38,635 nt of DNA, from NCBI GenBank assembly GCA_900548895.1, contig URLZ01000021.1, positions 1-38,635 of the forward strand, written 5' to 3'. The notes under the pieces were generated by a model. That model was given only the letters and a program-made list of their open reading frames with translations, had not been told where the DNA came from and did not search any database. The translations under genes and the position numbers were made by a program. Source of the DNA: an uncultured Akkermansia sp. Lineage in GTDB: Bacteria > Verrucomicrobiota > Verrucomicrobiia > Verrucomicrobiales > Akkermansiaceae. Below, in pieces: positions 31,034 to 38,635 of the stretch (positions are counted from its first letter, which is position 1; the number at the start of each line of letters is the position of its first letter).

Positions 31034-31062
31034 ATTTTAGCAGTCTTCCGTCGCGCTGTCGA
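31034..31062 (-). promoter_or_regulatory. Promoter of the minus-strand ankyrin gene
   Basis: On the minus strand TCGACA (31062-31057), 17 bp ending in TGC, TAAAAT (31039-31034), an extended -10. The leader to 30949 is about 78 nt and contains a GGCGCCGCGCGCCCC stretch able to fold. Confidence 0.65.
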
Positions 31063-31245
31063 TGAAAAAATGCTGCGCCCGAGCGGCTTTTCAATCGGAT
31101 GAGCTCGGATGCTCGGCTGTTGCTTGCGGATGTTAAAGCTTATCGTTTATTGACGGTTGCGGGTATGCGTGTATTTGTTTTGCCTTCTTTGATGCTGAGG
31201 GAGATAGGGAGGACCAAAAATTTTTTGTCATTCCGAGTTTTTTGA

Positions 31246-31273
31246 TTGGCTTTTGGCGCGCGGGGTGTATACT
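31246..31273 (+). promoter_or_regulatory. Promoter of the plus-strand ankyrin gene
   Basis: TTGGCT (31246-31251), 16 bp, TATACT (31268-31273). The leader to 31335 is about 55 nt. The stretch 31081-31245 between the two divergent promoters is AT-richer than the surroundings and shows no gene; I saw no DnaA-box cluster in it. Confidence 0.6.
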
Positions 31274-31334
31274 GACAGATGGAGGATCTGTATTCTCCCC
31301 GGGGGTTGGATAACCGGCAATCCCACAATCAGCG

Positions 31335-32126
31335 ATGAATAGTGAGAGTTTTATCAATGCGTGCAAAGCTGGGGACTGGCCGCTCGTGCGAACGATGCTG
31401 GGCGGTTCGGATGCGTTGAGGTGGAAGGATGCCAAGGGGCAGGGGCCTCTGATGTATGTGAGCCGCTACGGCCGGCCCGATCTGGTGCGCCTGGCGCTGG
31501 AGCAGGGGGCGGACGTGAATGCGCGCTCGGAGTCGGGGCGCACGGCGCTGATGTCGGCCTGCTACGGGTCGTCGCTGGAGGTGATGGATTTGCTGCTGGG
31601 GCAGGGCTCTGATACGGCGGCGCGCGATGCGGAGGGCTGCTCGGTGCAGCACCATGCCTGCCGCGCGGGCTTTCTGCCGGGGCTGAAGCGCTTGCTGGAG
31701 CTCGGGCTGAGTGATCAGGTGGTGGATGCTCACGGGCGCGGGCTGCTGCATGCGGCGGTGCGCGGCGGGAGCTGGCCGCTGCTGGCGCTGCTGCTCAGCC
31801 GCGGTTTGGATCCGCGCCGGGTGGATGATGAGGGCTATTCGCCCTTGCATGTGGCCTGCCGCGCGGGTTGCTGCTCGCTGGCGGAGTTGCTGCTGGTGCA
31901 CGGGGCGGATCCTCAGCAGTTGGCGGCGAATGCCTGTAGCCCGCTGCGCCTGGCCTGCCTGAGCGGGCATCGCGAGGTGGCGGATGATTTGCTGCGCCGC
32001 GGTGTGCTGCCTGCCGGCCGCGCGGATGGGGGGCTGGCGAGTGCGTCGGCCTGTTTGCACGCGGTGAGCGGTGCGGCGGCTCAGGGGGCTGAGGCGATGC
32101 GCGGCCGCCCGTCGGGTGAAGCTTGA
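31335..32126 (+). CDS. Cytoplasmic ankyrin-repeat protein
   Basis: A 263-residue protein without a signal peptide. About six to seven ankyrin repeats cover residues 5-225, some with degenerate TPLH motifs (GPLMYVSRYG, TALMSACYGS, SVQHHACRAG, GLLHAAVRGG, SPLHVACRAG, SPLRLACLSG). The C-terminus is Ala/Gly-rich and non-repetitive. The N-terminal 20 residues resemble those of the divergent ankyrin gene. It converges with the RND pump gene, separated by 10 bp, with no obvious terminator between. Likely a protein-binding scaffold in the cytoplasm; partner unknown. Confidence 0.86.
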   Translation: MNSESFINACKAGDWPLVRTMLGGSDALRWKDAKGQGPLMYVSRYGRPDLVRLALEQGADVNARSESGRTALMSACYGSSLEVMDLLLGQGSDTAARDAEGCSVQHHACRAGFLPGLKRLLELGLSDQVVDAHGRGLLHAAVRGGSWPLLALLLSRGLDPRRVDDEGYSPLHVACRAGCCSLAELLLVHGADPQQLAANACSPLRLACLSGHREVADDLLRRGVLPAGRADGGLASASACLHAVSGAAAQGAEAMRGRPSGEA

Positions 32127-32136
32127 GTCGCCTTCG

Positions 32137-35100
32137 TTACGCGGCGGAGCTGTTGCCGGTGTTGCCCGGGTTGCCTGTGCTGCCCGGGTTGCTTGGGGTG
32201 TCGGTGCTGCTGTTTGAGCCGCGTTGCAGGAGGCGGGCGACGATGTAGTAGGCGAAGGGGATGAAGAAGATGCCGATGAGGGTGGCGGCGCTCATGCCGC
32301 CGATGACGCAGAGGCCGACGATGCGCCGCGCGGCGGCGCCGGCTCCGGTGGCGGTGGCCAGCGGGATGCAGCCGAGGATGAAGGCGAAGCTGGTCATGAG
32401 GATGGGGCGCAGGCGCATTTTGGCGCCGGCGAGGGTGGCGTCGAGCAGGGGCATGCCGCTCTTGCGGCGGTCTTCGGCGAATTCGACGATGAGGATGGCG
32501 TTTTTGGCGGCGAGGCCGATGAGCATGATGAGGCCGATTTCGGCGTAGATGTCGAGGTTCAGCCCGGCGAGGGCGAGGGTGGCGAAGGCACCGAGCACGG
32601 CGATGGGGACGGAGAGGGCGATGGCCAGCGGCAGGCTCCAGCTCTCATAGAGGGAGGCGAGCAGCAGGTAGGCGAAGGCGCCCGAGAGGAGGAAGAGGGT
32701 GCCGAGGCTCATGCCTTCCGCGGCTTTTTTCTGCTGGTAGCTCATGTTGGTGTAGGAGTAGCCCATGGTGCCGGGCATGTTGCGGTTGAAGCAGTCCTCG
32801 AGGGCGGCCATGACTTGCGCGGCGTTGTAGCCGGGGGCGGCGACGACGTTGAGCAGGCTGGCGTTGTACATGTTCTGCCGCAGCAGGAAGTCCGGGCCGA
32901 AGCTGCGCTCGATGCTCACGATGGATTGCAGGGGCACTTGGCTGCCGTCGGCGCCGGGCAGGTAATAGCTGCTCAGCTGGCTGATGTCCATGCGGGCGCT
33001 GCTTTCGGCCTGCAGGTAGACGTCGTACTGGTAGCCGAAGCAGTTGAAGTAGTTGACGAAGCTGCTGCCGAGCAGGGTTTGCAGGGTGTCGTAGGCGGCG
33101 GCGAGGTCGATGCCCTGGCTGAGGGCTTTGTCGCGGTCGAGGGTGAGTTGGTATTGCGGGGTGTCGGCGGCCATGAAGTTCTGGATGGCGGCGATTTCCG
33201 GGTAGCGGCCGGCGGCTTCGATGAAGGCTTGGGTTTGCCGGGCGAGGTAGGCGGGGCCTTCTCCGGCGCGGTCTTCGAGCAGGAAGCTGACGTCGGAGCT
33301 GGTGCCGGTGCCGGGGATGGGCGGGGGCTGCATGATGAAGGCGCTGCCGCCGGTGTTGAGGCGGGGCAGGGCGGCGTTGAGTCGCCGGCCGATGGCGGCG
33401 GCGCTTTCGGTCTCGGGGTTGCGGTCTTTCCAGGGGCGCAGGGTGATGAAGAAGAAGGCGTTGTTGGGGCTTTGCACGCCGGTGATCATGTTGAAGCCGT
33501 TGACGGTGACGGCGCCTTGGATGCCGGGCTCGCGCAGCATCTGCCCGGTGATGCGCTCGCTGGCTTTCTCTGTGACGCCCAGCGAGCCGCCGGAGGGCAT
33601 TTGCAGGGTGGCGTAGAGGTAGCCTTCGTCTTCATTGGGCAGGAAGCCGCCGGGGACTTTGTCGGCGATGGGGAAGATGGCCAGCGTGGCGATGAGGAGG
33701 AGCAGGGCGGTGATCAGGCCGCGGCGGATGAGTTGGCGCGAGAGGCTGACGTAGCCGCGCCGGGTGCCGTCGACGCCGCGGTTGAAGAGGGTGCCGAGGC
33801 GGTTCGCGAGGCTGTTGCTCGAACGCTTGGGCCGCAGCAGCAGGGCGGCGAGCGCGGGGCTGAGGGTGAGGGCGTTGAAGGCGGAGATGAGGACGGAGAC
33901 GCCGAGGGTGACGGCAAATTGCGTGAACATGAGGCCGGTGATGCCCGGCAGCAGGATGCAGGGGAAGATGACGGCGGCGAGGACGAGGGCGGTGGCGAGG
34001 ACGGGGCCGGAGACTTCGCGCATGGCGGCGAGGGTGGCTTCGCGCGGGGGCAGGCCGGCGTCGAGCTGGGTTTGCACGGCTTCGACGACGACGATGGCGT
34101 CATCGACGACGAGGCCGATGGCGAGCACGAGGCCCATCAGGCAGATGGTGTTGATGTCCATCCCGAAGAGGGGGAAGAAGAGGAAGGTGCCGATGATGCT
34201 GACGGGGACGGCGGCGAGGGGGATGAGGGTGGCGCGCCAGCCTTGCAGGAAGACGAAGACGACGAGCATGACGAGCACGAGGGCTTCGACGAGGGTGCGC
34301 AGGATTTCTTCAATGCTGAGGCGCACGCTCAGGGTGGTGTTGAGGGCTTGGGTGAGTTGCAGGCCGGGGGGCAGGCGGTAGGCGGCGAGGGTTTTCTCGA
34401 CGGCGCTGACGGTGTCGAGGGCGTTGCTGCCGGGGCTCTGGTAGATGGCGATGATGGCGCAGGGGCGCCCGTTGAAGTTGGCGGAGAGGCTGTAGGTCTG
34501 CGAGCCGAGTTCGACGCGGGCGATGTCGCGCAGGCGCACGAGGGCGTCGGGGTCGGCGCGCAGGATGATGTTTTCAAACTCTTCGGCGGTGACGAGGCGC
34601 CCTTGGGTGCGGATGGTGTAGGTGGTGGGCTGGCCGGGCAGGGCGGGCTCGGCGCCGATTTTGCCGACGGGGTTGACGCGGTTCTGCGCTTGGATGGCCT
34701 GCCGGATTTCGCTCATGCTGATGCCGAGGGCGGCCATTTTGTCGGGCTTGAGCCAGATGCGCATGGCGTATTCGCCGGCGCCGAAGACTTGGACGTTGCC
34801 GACGCCGGGGGTGCGCAGCAGGGGGTTGACGAGGTTGATGTAGGCGTAGTTGGACATCCACGCGGCGTCGTATTCCTTGCCGGGGGATTGCAGGACGTAG
34901 AGCAGCAGGGGGCTGCCGCTGACGCTGCGCATGGTCACGCCGAGCTGCTGGACTTCGCCGGGCAGCTGGGCGTTGGCCTGGGCGTAGCGCAGGTAGCTGA
35001 GCACTTGGTCCATCTGCGAGGCGCTGCCGACTTCGAAGGTGACGTTGAGGCTCATGTCGCCGTCGTTGGTGGAGGTGCTGGTCATGTACTCCATGCCGCT

Positions 35101-35316
35101 GACGCCGCTCATCTGCTGCTCGATGGGCGAGGCGACGGAGTCGGCGACGGTGCTGCAATCGGCTCCCGGGTAAGAGGTGGTGATGCTGACTTGCGGCGGG
35201 GTGATGTCGGGGTACTGCGCAATGGGCAGCATGGCCGCGCAGAAGAGTCCGCCGAGCAAAATCATGAGGGCGAGGCAGATGGCGACGATGGGGCGGCGGA
35301 TGAAGAAGGCGTACAT
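32137..35316 (-). CDS. RND efflux pump inner-membrane transporter, HAE1/AcrB family
   Basis: A 1059-residue proton-driven pump subunit. It starts with the family signature FFIRRPIVA and a first membrane helix, followed by a large periplasmic loop with [18 protein letters not shown] holds the aspartate pair (Asp405-Asp406) of the proton relay in helix 4, and [14 protein letters not shown] holds the lysine of helix 10. The second periplasmic loop includes [13 protein letters not shown]. Such pumps work with a membrane-fusion protein and an outer-membrane channel, neither of which is in the window. The C-terminal tail has an unusual Asn/Pro/Gly/Thr/Ser repeat ([13 protein letters not shown]). 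It lies downstream of purQ on the same strand, after a hairpin. Only a weak promoter candidate was seen upstream (TTGTCT then TAAATG, 18 bp). Confidence 0.95.
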   Translation of the reverse strand: MYAFFIRRPIVAICLALMILLGGLFCAAMLPIAQYPDITPPQVSITTSYPGADCSTVADSVASPIEQQMSGVSGMEYMTSTSTNDGDMSLNVTFEVGSASQMDQVLSYLRYAQANAQLPGEVQQLGVTMRSVSGSPLLLYVLQSPGKEYDAAWMSNYAYINLVNPLLRTPGVGNVQVFGAGEYAMRIWLKPDKMAALGISMSEIRQAIQAQNRVNPVGKIGAEPALPGQPTTYTIRTQGRLVTAEEFENIILRADPDALVRLRDIARVELGSQTYSLSANFNGRPCAIIAIYQSPGSNALDTVSAVEKTLAAYRLPPGLQLTQALNTTLSVRLSIEEILRTLVEALVLVMLVVFVFLQGWRATLIPLAAVPVSIIGTFLFFPLFGMDINTICLMGLVLAIGLVVDDAIVVVEAVQTQLDAGLPPREATLAAMREVSGPVLATALVLAAVIFPCILLPGITGLMFTQFAVTLGVSVLISAFNALTLSPALAALLLRPKRSSNSLANRLGTLFNRGVDGTRRGYVSLSRQLIRRGLITALLLLIATLAIFPIADKVPGGFLPNEDEGYLYATLQMPSGGSLGVTEKASERITGQMLREPGIQGAVTVNGFNMITGVQSPNNAFFFITLRPWKDRNPETESAAAIGRRLNAALPRLNTGGSAFIMQPPPIPGTGTSSDVSFLLEDRAGEGPAYLARQTQAFIEAAGRYPEIAAIQNFMAADTPQYQLTLDRDKALSQGIDLAAAYDTLQTLLGSSFVNYFNCFGYQYDVYLQAESSARMDISQLSSYYLPGADGSQVPLQSIVSIERSFGPDFLLRQNMYNASLLNVVAAPGYNAAQVMAALEDCFNRNMPGTMGYSYTNMSYQQKKAAEGMSLGTLFLLSGAFAYLLLASLYESWSLPLAIALSVPIAVLGAFATLALAGLNLDIYAEIGLIMLIGLAAKNAILIVEFAEDRRKSGMPLLDATLAGAKMRLRPILMTSFAFILGCIPLATATGAGAAARRIVGLCVIGGMSAATLIGIFFIPFAYYIVARLLQRGSNSSTDTPSNPGSTGNPGNTGNSSAA

Positions 35317-35389
35317 CGCAGGCTGAGACGGCGCGCCGCTGCCGGTCGTTCAATAGCATTTAGCTGAGCCCTCCCGTGCGAGACAATTC

Positions 35390-35418
35390 GGGCGGCTCCG
35401 GAAGATCCGAAGCCGCCC
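35390..35418 (-). terminator. Probable terminator after purQ
   Basis: GGGCGGCT (35390-35397) pairs with AGCCGCCC (35411-35418), and inner CGG/CCG pairs extend the stem. It lies 34 bp after the purQ stop on the minus strand. The T-tract is weak. Confidence 0.6.
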
Positions 35419-35451
35419 TTGGTGTTGATGCTTGACGTGTATGCCGAGGCT

Positions 35452-36156
35452 TTACTTCAGCGCGTCGAAGGCGCCCTTGAAGAAGTAGTAGCCCCAGCCC
35501 CAGTCGGCGTCACCGCTCCAATCGGGGTCGTAGTGGTGGCGCGGGCGCAGGAAGCGCTCGGGGTGCGGCATGAGGCCCATGGCGCGCCCGGTGGGGTCTT
35601 GCAGGCCGGCGATGCGCAGCTCAGAGCCGTTGTGGTTGTCGGCGTACTGGAGGGCGACGCAGCCGTTGTCGAGGTATTTCTGGGCGTCGCCGGGCTCGCA
35701 GACGAGGCGCCCTTCGGCGTGGGCCGAGGGCAGCTCGAACTCGTCGGGCAGGCAGGCGGTGAAGGGCGAGGGGGCGACCTTCACCAGCTTGTCCCACATG
35801 CACTCGAAGCGCTCGGACTTGTTGAGGATGAGCGAGGCCTTGGGCAGGATGCCCAGCTTCGTGAGGATTTGGAAGCCGTTGCAGATGCCGAAGAGGAAGC
35901 CGCCGTTGGCGTGGTGCTTCTGCAGGGCATCGCCGAGAATGCGCTCGGTTTCAAGCTGCGCCAAGCGGCCGCTCATGACGTAGTCGCCGTAGGAGAAGCC
36001 GCCGGAGAACACCACGAGCTGGGCCTTGGCCACGTGCTCGGGCCGAGCGGTGGCGATGGGTTGCACCTGAGTCGAGAAGCCGGCCGCGCTGAGCGCGCGC
36101 GCGGTTTCAACGTCGCAGTTGGTGCCGGGGTACTTGAGGAGTAAGGCGTGGGGCAT
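35452..36156 (-). CDS. purQ: Phosphoribosylformylglycinamidine synthase, glutaminase subunit PurQ
   Basis: A 234-residue class I glutamine amidotransferase that supplies ammonia to PurL in step four of purine synthesis. Features are SGGFSYGDY (about 51-59), the nucleophile Cys92 in FGICNGFQ, and the His/Glu pair in MPHPERF near residue 205. Length is normal. A TTG at 36186 overlapping the purL stop would add ten residues unlike the family, so the ATG at 36156, 26 bp after purL, is chosen. The gene is directly downstream of purL and surely co-transcribed with it. The third subunit, PurS, would be expected nearby but is not in the window. Confidence 0.95.
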   Translation of the reverse strand: MPHALLLKYPGTNCDVETARALSAAGFSTQVQPIATARPEHVAKAQLVVFSGGFSYGDYVMSGRLAQLETERILGDALQKHHANGGFLFGICNGFQILTKLGILPKASLILNKSERFECMWDKLVKVAPSPFTACLPDEFELPSAHAEGRLVCEPGDAQKYLDNGCVALQYADNHNGSELRIAGLQDPTGRAMGLMPHPERFLRPRHHYDPDWSGDADWGWGYYFFKGAFDALK

Positions 36157-36182
36157 GGTCTGAGATTTGCGTGTGGGGTTCT

Positions 36183-38579
36183 TCAATAGAAGGGAGTCAG
36201 TCCGTTCTTCCAGAGGGCTTTCAGTTCGGCAACATCGGCGACGAGCACCTCGCGCCCGCCGGAGAGCAGGCGCAGCTTGCCGTCCGCCGTGGCGTGGCCG
36301 ATGCGCGCGCAGGGTGCGCCGGCCATCGAGGCTTCGAACTCGTTGGCGAGGTCTTCGTCAACCTCGACGAGGAAGCGCCCGGTGCTCTCGCTGAAGCAGG
36401 GCACGGCGAGGTTGCTCCAGCCGCCGGCGGTGGGCAGCTTGTCGAGGTTGAGCGTGAGGCCGCCCTTGCCCGAGAAGGCCATCTCGGCCGCCGCGACGGC
36501 GAGGCCGCCTTCGGAGAGGTCGTGCGCGGAGAGCACGAGGCCGCGGGTGAGGGCCTTGTCGTAATACTGCTTGTAGACGGCGTAGTTGCGCGCGCAGTCG
36601 GTCTGCGGCACCTTGCAGTCGCTCAGGCCCTTGAGGCGGGCGTAGACGCTGCCGCCCATCTCATCCTCGGTGTTGCCGACGATGAAGATGATGCTGTTGT
36701 TGCGGCGCAGGGACATGCCGTGCACGTGCTCGTAGTCTTCGACGACGCCGAAGCCCGAGCAGAGGAAGGTGACGGGGATGTTCACCGGGCCGTCCTCCGT
36801 CTCGAAGTAGTTGTAGAAGCTGTCCTTGCCGGAGACGTAGGGGGCGCCGTAGGCGAGGGCGGCGTCGCGGATGCCCTTGGCGCATTCGACGATGCGGCCG
36901 AGCTCGGTCGGGCACTCGGGGTTGCCCATGCAGAAGTTGTCGAGCAGGGCGATCTTGTCGGGGTTCGTGCCCGCGAGGATGAGTTGGCGGACAGTTTCGT
37001 CGACGGTGCCGGTACCCATGGCGTAGGGGTCGGTCTTGCCCCATTCGGGCAGGATGGCCAGCGCGAGCGACATGAGCTTCTCCGAGCCGTCGATGTCGAT
37101 GACGGAGGCGTCCTGCGGGGCGTCGCCCGAGGCGCCGGCCAGCGGCTTGAGCACGGTGTTGCCCTGCACCTCGTGGTCGTATTCGCGGATGATGGGCTCG
37201 CGCGAGACGATGGCGAAGTCGCGGAAGAGGCTGCGCAGGTCGTCGGCGAGGTGGCTGTCATCGAGCGCGAGGCCCGTGCGCGCCGGGGCGCTGGTGAAGA
37301 CGGAGTCGAGCTTCTTGGTGGGCGCGTCGTGCAGCTTCGAGTTGTCAAGCTCGCAGACGAGCTCGCCGTTGTGCCAGACGCGCAGCACGCCGGAGTCGTT
37401 CGACTCGCCCAGCACGGTCATCTCCGTCTGGAAGGTGTCGCAGAGGCTCTTGAGCTCGTCGAGCTTCTCGGGCTTGACGGCGAGCACCATGCGCTCCTGC
37501 GACTCGGAGAGGAAGATCTGCCACGAGAGCATGTTCGTCTCCTTGAGCGGGGCGCGCTCGAGGTAGAGGTTGCCGCCGGTCTCTGAGAGCATCTCGCCCG
37601 CGGCGGAGGAGAAGCCGCCCGCGCCGCAGTCCGTGATGAACTCGATGAGGCCGCGCTCGCGGGCCTCGAGGATGACGTCGAGGGTCTTTTTCTCTTCAAT
37701 CGGGTTGCCGATCTGCACCGCCTGCTGGTCTTCCTCGTGCGAGGCTTCGCCCATGGCGGCGGAGGAGAAGGTGGCGCCGTGCAGGCCGTCCTTGCCGGTG
37801 CGCCCGCCGATGACGACGACGGCGAGGCCGGGTGTCATTTCCTTGGCGATGTCGCTCTGGGGGATGACGCCGGCGGTGCCGCAGAAGACGAGCGGGTTGT
37901 AGATGTAGGTGGGGTCAAACTGGATGGCGCCGCTCGTGGTCGGGATGCCCATGCGGTTGCCGTAGTCGCGCACGCCGCGCACGACGCCGCGCATGATGCC
38001 CAGCGGGTGGATGATGTTGTGCCCTTCAATCAGGCTCTGCGGGGTGTCCGGCGCGCCGAAGCAGAAGACGTCGAGGTTGGCGATGGGCTTGGCGCCCTTG
38101 CCCGCACCGAGGATGTCGCGGATGACGCCGCCGAGGCCCGTGTTCGCGCCGGCGTAGGGCTCGATGGCGCTGGGGTGGTTGTGCGTCTCGGCCTTCAGGC
38201 AGATGGAGAGGTTGTCATCCAGCTTGATGAAGCCCGCATTGTCCACAAAGGCGCTGAGCACGAAGCCGGGCTTCTGCGCCATGATGGCCTCGGAGGGCTT
38301 GCGGATGAAGGTCTTGTACATGCTGCGAATCTCTTCGGGCTCACCGCCGTCGACGCTGTGGCGGATGGTGGCCGCGAAGATGCGGTGCTTGCAGTGCTCA
38401 GACCAGGTCTGGGCGATGACTTCGAGCTCGACGTCCGTGGGTTCGCGGCCGATTTCCCGGAAGATTTGCTGCACGACGAGCATGTCCTCGGTGGAGAGGG
38501 AGAGCTTCATGTCGCGGCTGAGGCGGGTGAGGGCGTCCTCGCTGAGATCGCGGACGGGTATGGTGCGGTAGGTGGCCAT
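36183..38579 (-). CDS. purL: Phosphoribosylformylglycinamidine synthase, synthetase subunit PurL
   Basis: A 798-residue ATP-dependent enzyme converting FGAR and ammonia to FGAM. Typical motifs are QTWSEHCKHR near residue 60, the ATP-grasp-like region KAETHNHPSAIEPYAGA, DCGAGGFSSA (about 343-352), and SAHDLSEGGLAVA in the C-terminal half. It is the small PurL type that works with separate PurQ and PurS, and slightly longer than the common 730-770 residues. The ATG at 38579 gives the usual N-terminus. Directly upstream lies a long pyrimidine-rich tract (minus strand) instead of a Shine-Dalgarno sequence. Confidence 0.96.
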   Translation of the reverse strand: MATYRTIPVRDLSEDALTRLSRDMKLSLSTEDMLVVQQIFREIGREPTDVELEVIAQTWSEHCKHRIFAATIRHSVDGGEPEEIRSMYKTFIRKPSEAIMAQKPGFVLSAFVDNAGFIKLDDNLSICLKAETHNHPSAIEPYAGANTGLGGVIRDILGAGKGAKPIANLDVFCFGAPDTPQSLIEGHNIIHPLGIMRGVVRGVRDYGNRMGIPTTSGAIQFDPTYIYNPLVFCGTAGVIPQSDIAKEMTPGLAVVVIGGRTGKDGLHGATFSSAAMGEASHEEDQQAVQIGNPIEEKKTLDVILEARERGLIEFITDCGAGGFSSAAGEMLSETGGNLYLERAPLKETNMLSWQIFLSESQERMVLAVKPEKLDELKSLCDTFQTEMTVLGESNDSGVLRVWHNGELVCELDNSKLHDAPTKKLDSVFTSAPARTGLALDDSHLADDLRSLFRDFAIVSREPIIREYDHEVQGNTVLKPLAGASGDAPQDASVIDIDGSEKLMSLALAILPEWGKTDPYAMGTGTVDETVRQLILAGTNPDKIALLDNFCMGNPECPTELGRIVECAKGIRDAALAYGAPYVSGKDSFYNYFETEDGPVNIPVTFLCSGFGVVEDYEHVHGMSLRRNNSIIFIVGNTEDEMGGSVYARLKGLSDCKVPQTDCARNYAVYKQYYDKALTRGLVLSAHDLSEGGLAVAAAEMAFSGKGGLTLNLDKLPTAGGWSNLAVPCFSESTGRFLVEVDEDLANEFEASMAGAPCARIGHATADGKLRLLSGGREVLVADVAELKALWKNGLTPFY

Positions 38580-38591
38580 GGTGTGACGTGA

Positions 38592-38628
38592 AGGGGGGGG
38601 GGGGGAGGAGGGGGGAGGGGGAGGGGGC
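38592..38628 (+). repeat. Long G-tract upstream of purL
   Basis: The plus strand carries 13 consecutive G followed by further runs of 6, 4 and 5 G separated by single A or GA-rich bases, within 15-50 bp of the purL start. Several runs of three or more G permit quadruplex formation in the template strand of purL. The window ends here, so the full extent is unknown. Confidence 0.85.
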
Positions 38629-38635
38629 TTGGAGG

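Noticed and set aside
30950..31334. Replication origin in the AT-richer divergent intergenic region
   Set aside because: The skew change is suggestive, but I found no cluster of DnaA boxes and no dnaA, dnaN, gyrB or rpmH gene nearby.
32224..35367. 1047-codon open frame opposite the RND pump gene
   Set aside because: Its product is a Gly/Ala/Asp/Glu/Val mixture without domains, as expected for the antisense of a GC-rich gene. The minus strand encodes an unmistakable RND transporter.
35452..36186. TTG start of purQ overlapping the purL stop
   Set aside because: The ten added residues do not resemble PurQ; the ATG at 36156 gives the normal family N-terminus.

Overview
The window looks like chromosomal DNA of a GC-rich member of Verrucomicrobiota, probably Akkermansiaceae-like. 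The main evidence is two secreted proteins that start MKKTILMTLAALGLAG and end in a PEP motif, a hydrophobic stretch and CARRRRK, which is the sorting signal style of that group. A secreted GH84-type beta-N-acetylglucosaminidase, many exported repeat proteins and the near absence of Shine-Dalgarno sequences fit this. The assignment is inference from sequence style; there is no rRNA or other marker in the window.

Layout. At 1-834 the edge cuts an ISL3-like transposase on the minus strand. From about 1.0 to 19.6 kb lies an accessory region of exported or membrane proteins: two ankyrin-repeat proteins (1184-3301, 15369-16394), three Sel1-repeat proteins (4297-6048, 13988-15064, 17810-19564) and a set of small lipoproteins, secreted proteins and membrane proteins with no recognisable family (3718-4248, 10364-13806, 16446-16904). 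Inside it sit a lower-GC DarT/DarG-type toxin-antitoxin pair (6187-8105) and a minus-strand operon of a sigma factor, a small single-pass membrane protein and a PDZ protein (9969-8225). Several accessory genes share one promoter type, TTGCCT-like, 17 bp, TGA-TATAAG, and four of these are followed by a similar 5' leader hairpin. This shared promoter-leader cassette, together with the antitoxin-first darGT pair, is the least ordinary content of the window.

From 19.8 to 27.5 kb there are minus-strand housekeeping genes: ahcY then folC (one-carbon metabolism), and a HAD phosphatase coupled to the GH84 enzyme by an ATGA overlap. A thioredoxin-fold membrane protein without the redox cysteines lies on the plus strand at 22924-23481. 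At 27.8-31.0 kb a module of PEP-CTERM gene plus ankyrin gene appears to have been tandemly duplicated, with the ankyrin of one copy decayed to a remnant. A divergent, related ankyrin gene follows at 31335-32126.

From 32.1 to 38.6 kb the minus strand carries an RND efflux pump inner-membrane protein and the purine genes purQ and purL. The strand composition flips here: the plus strand is C-rich along the 20-27 kb minus-strand genes but G-rich along the 32-38 kb minus-strand genes, so a replichore boundary or an inversion breakpoint may lie at about 28-32 kb. Promoters with good -35/-10 spacing can be read for about fourteen transcripts. Several place the -10 box only 6-13 nt before the start codon, suggesting leaderless or nearly leaderless mRNAs. 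No tRNA, rRNA or CRISPR array was seen.
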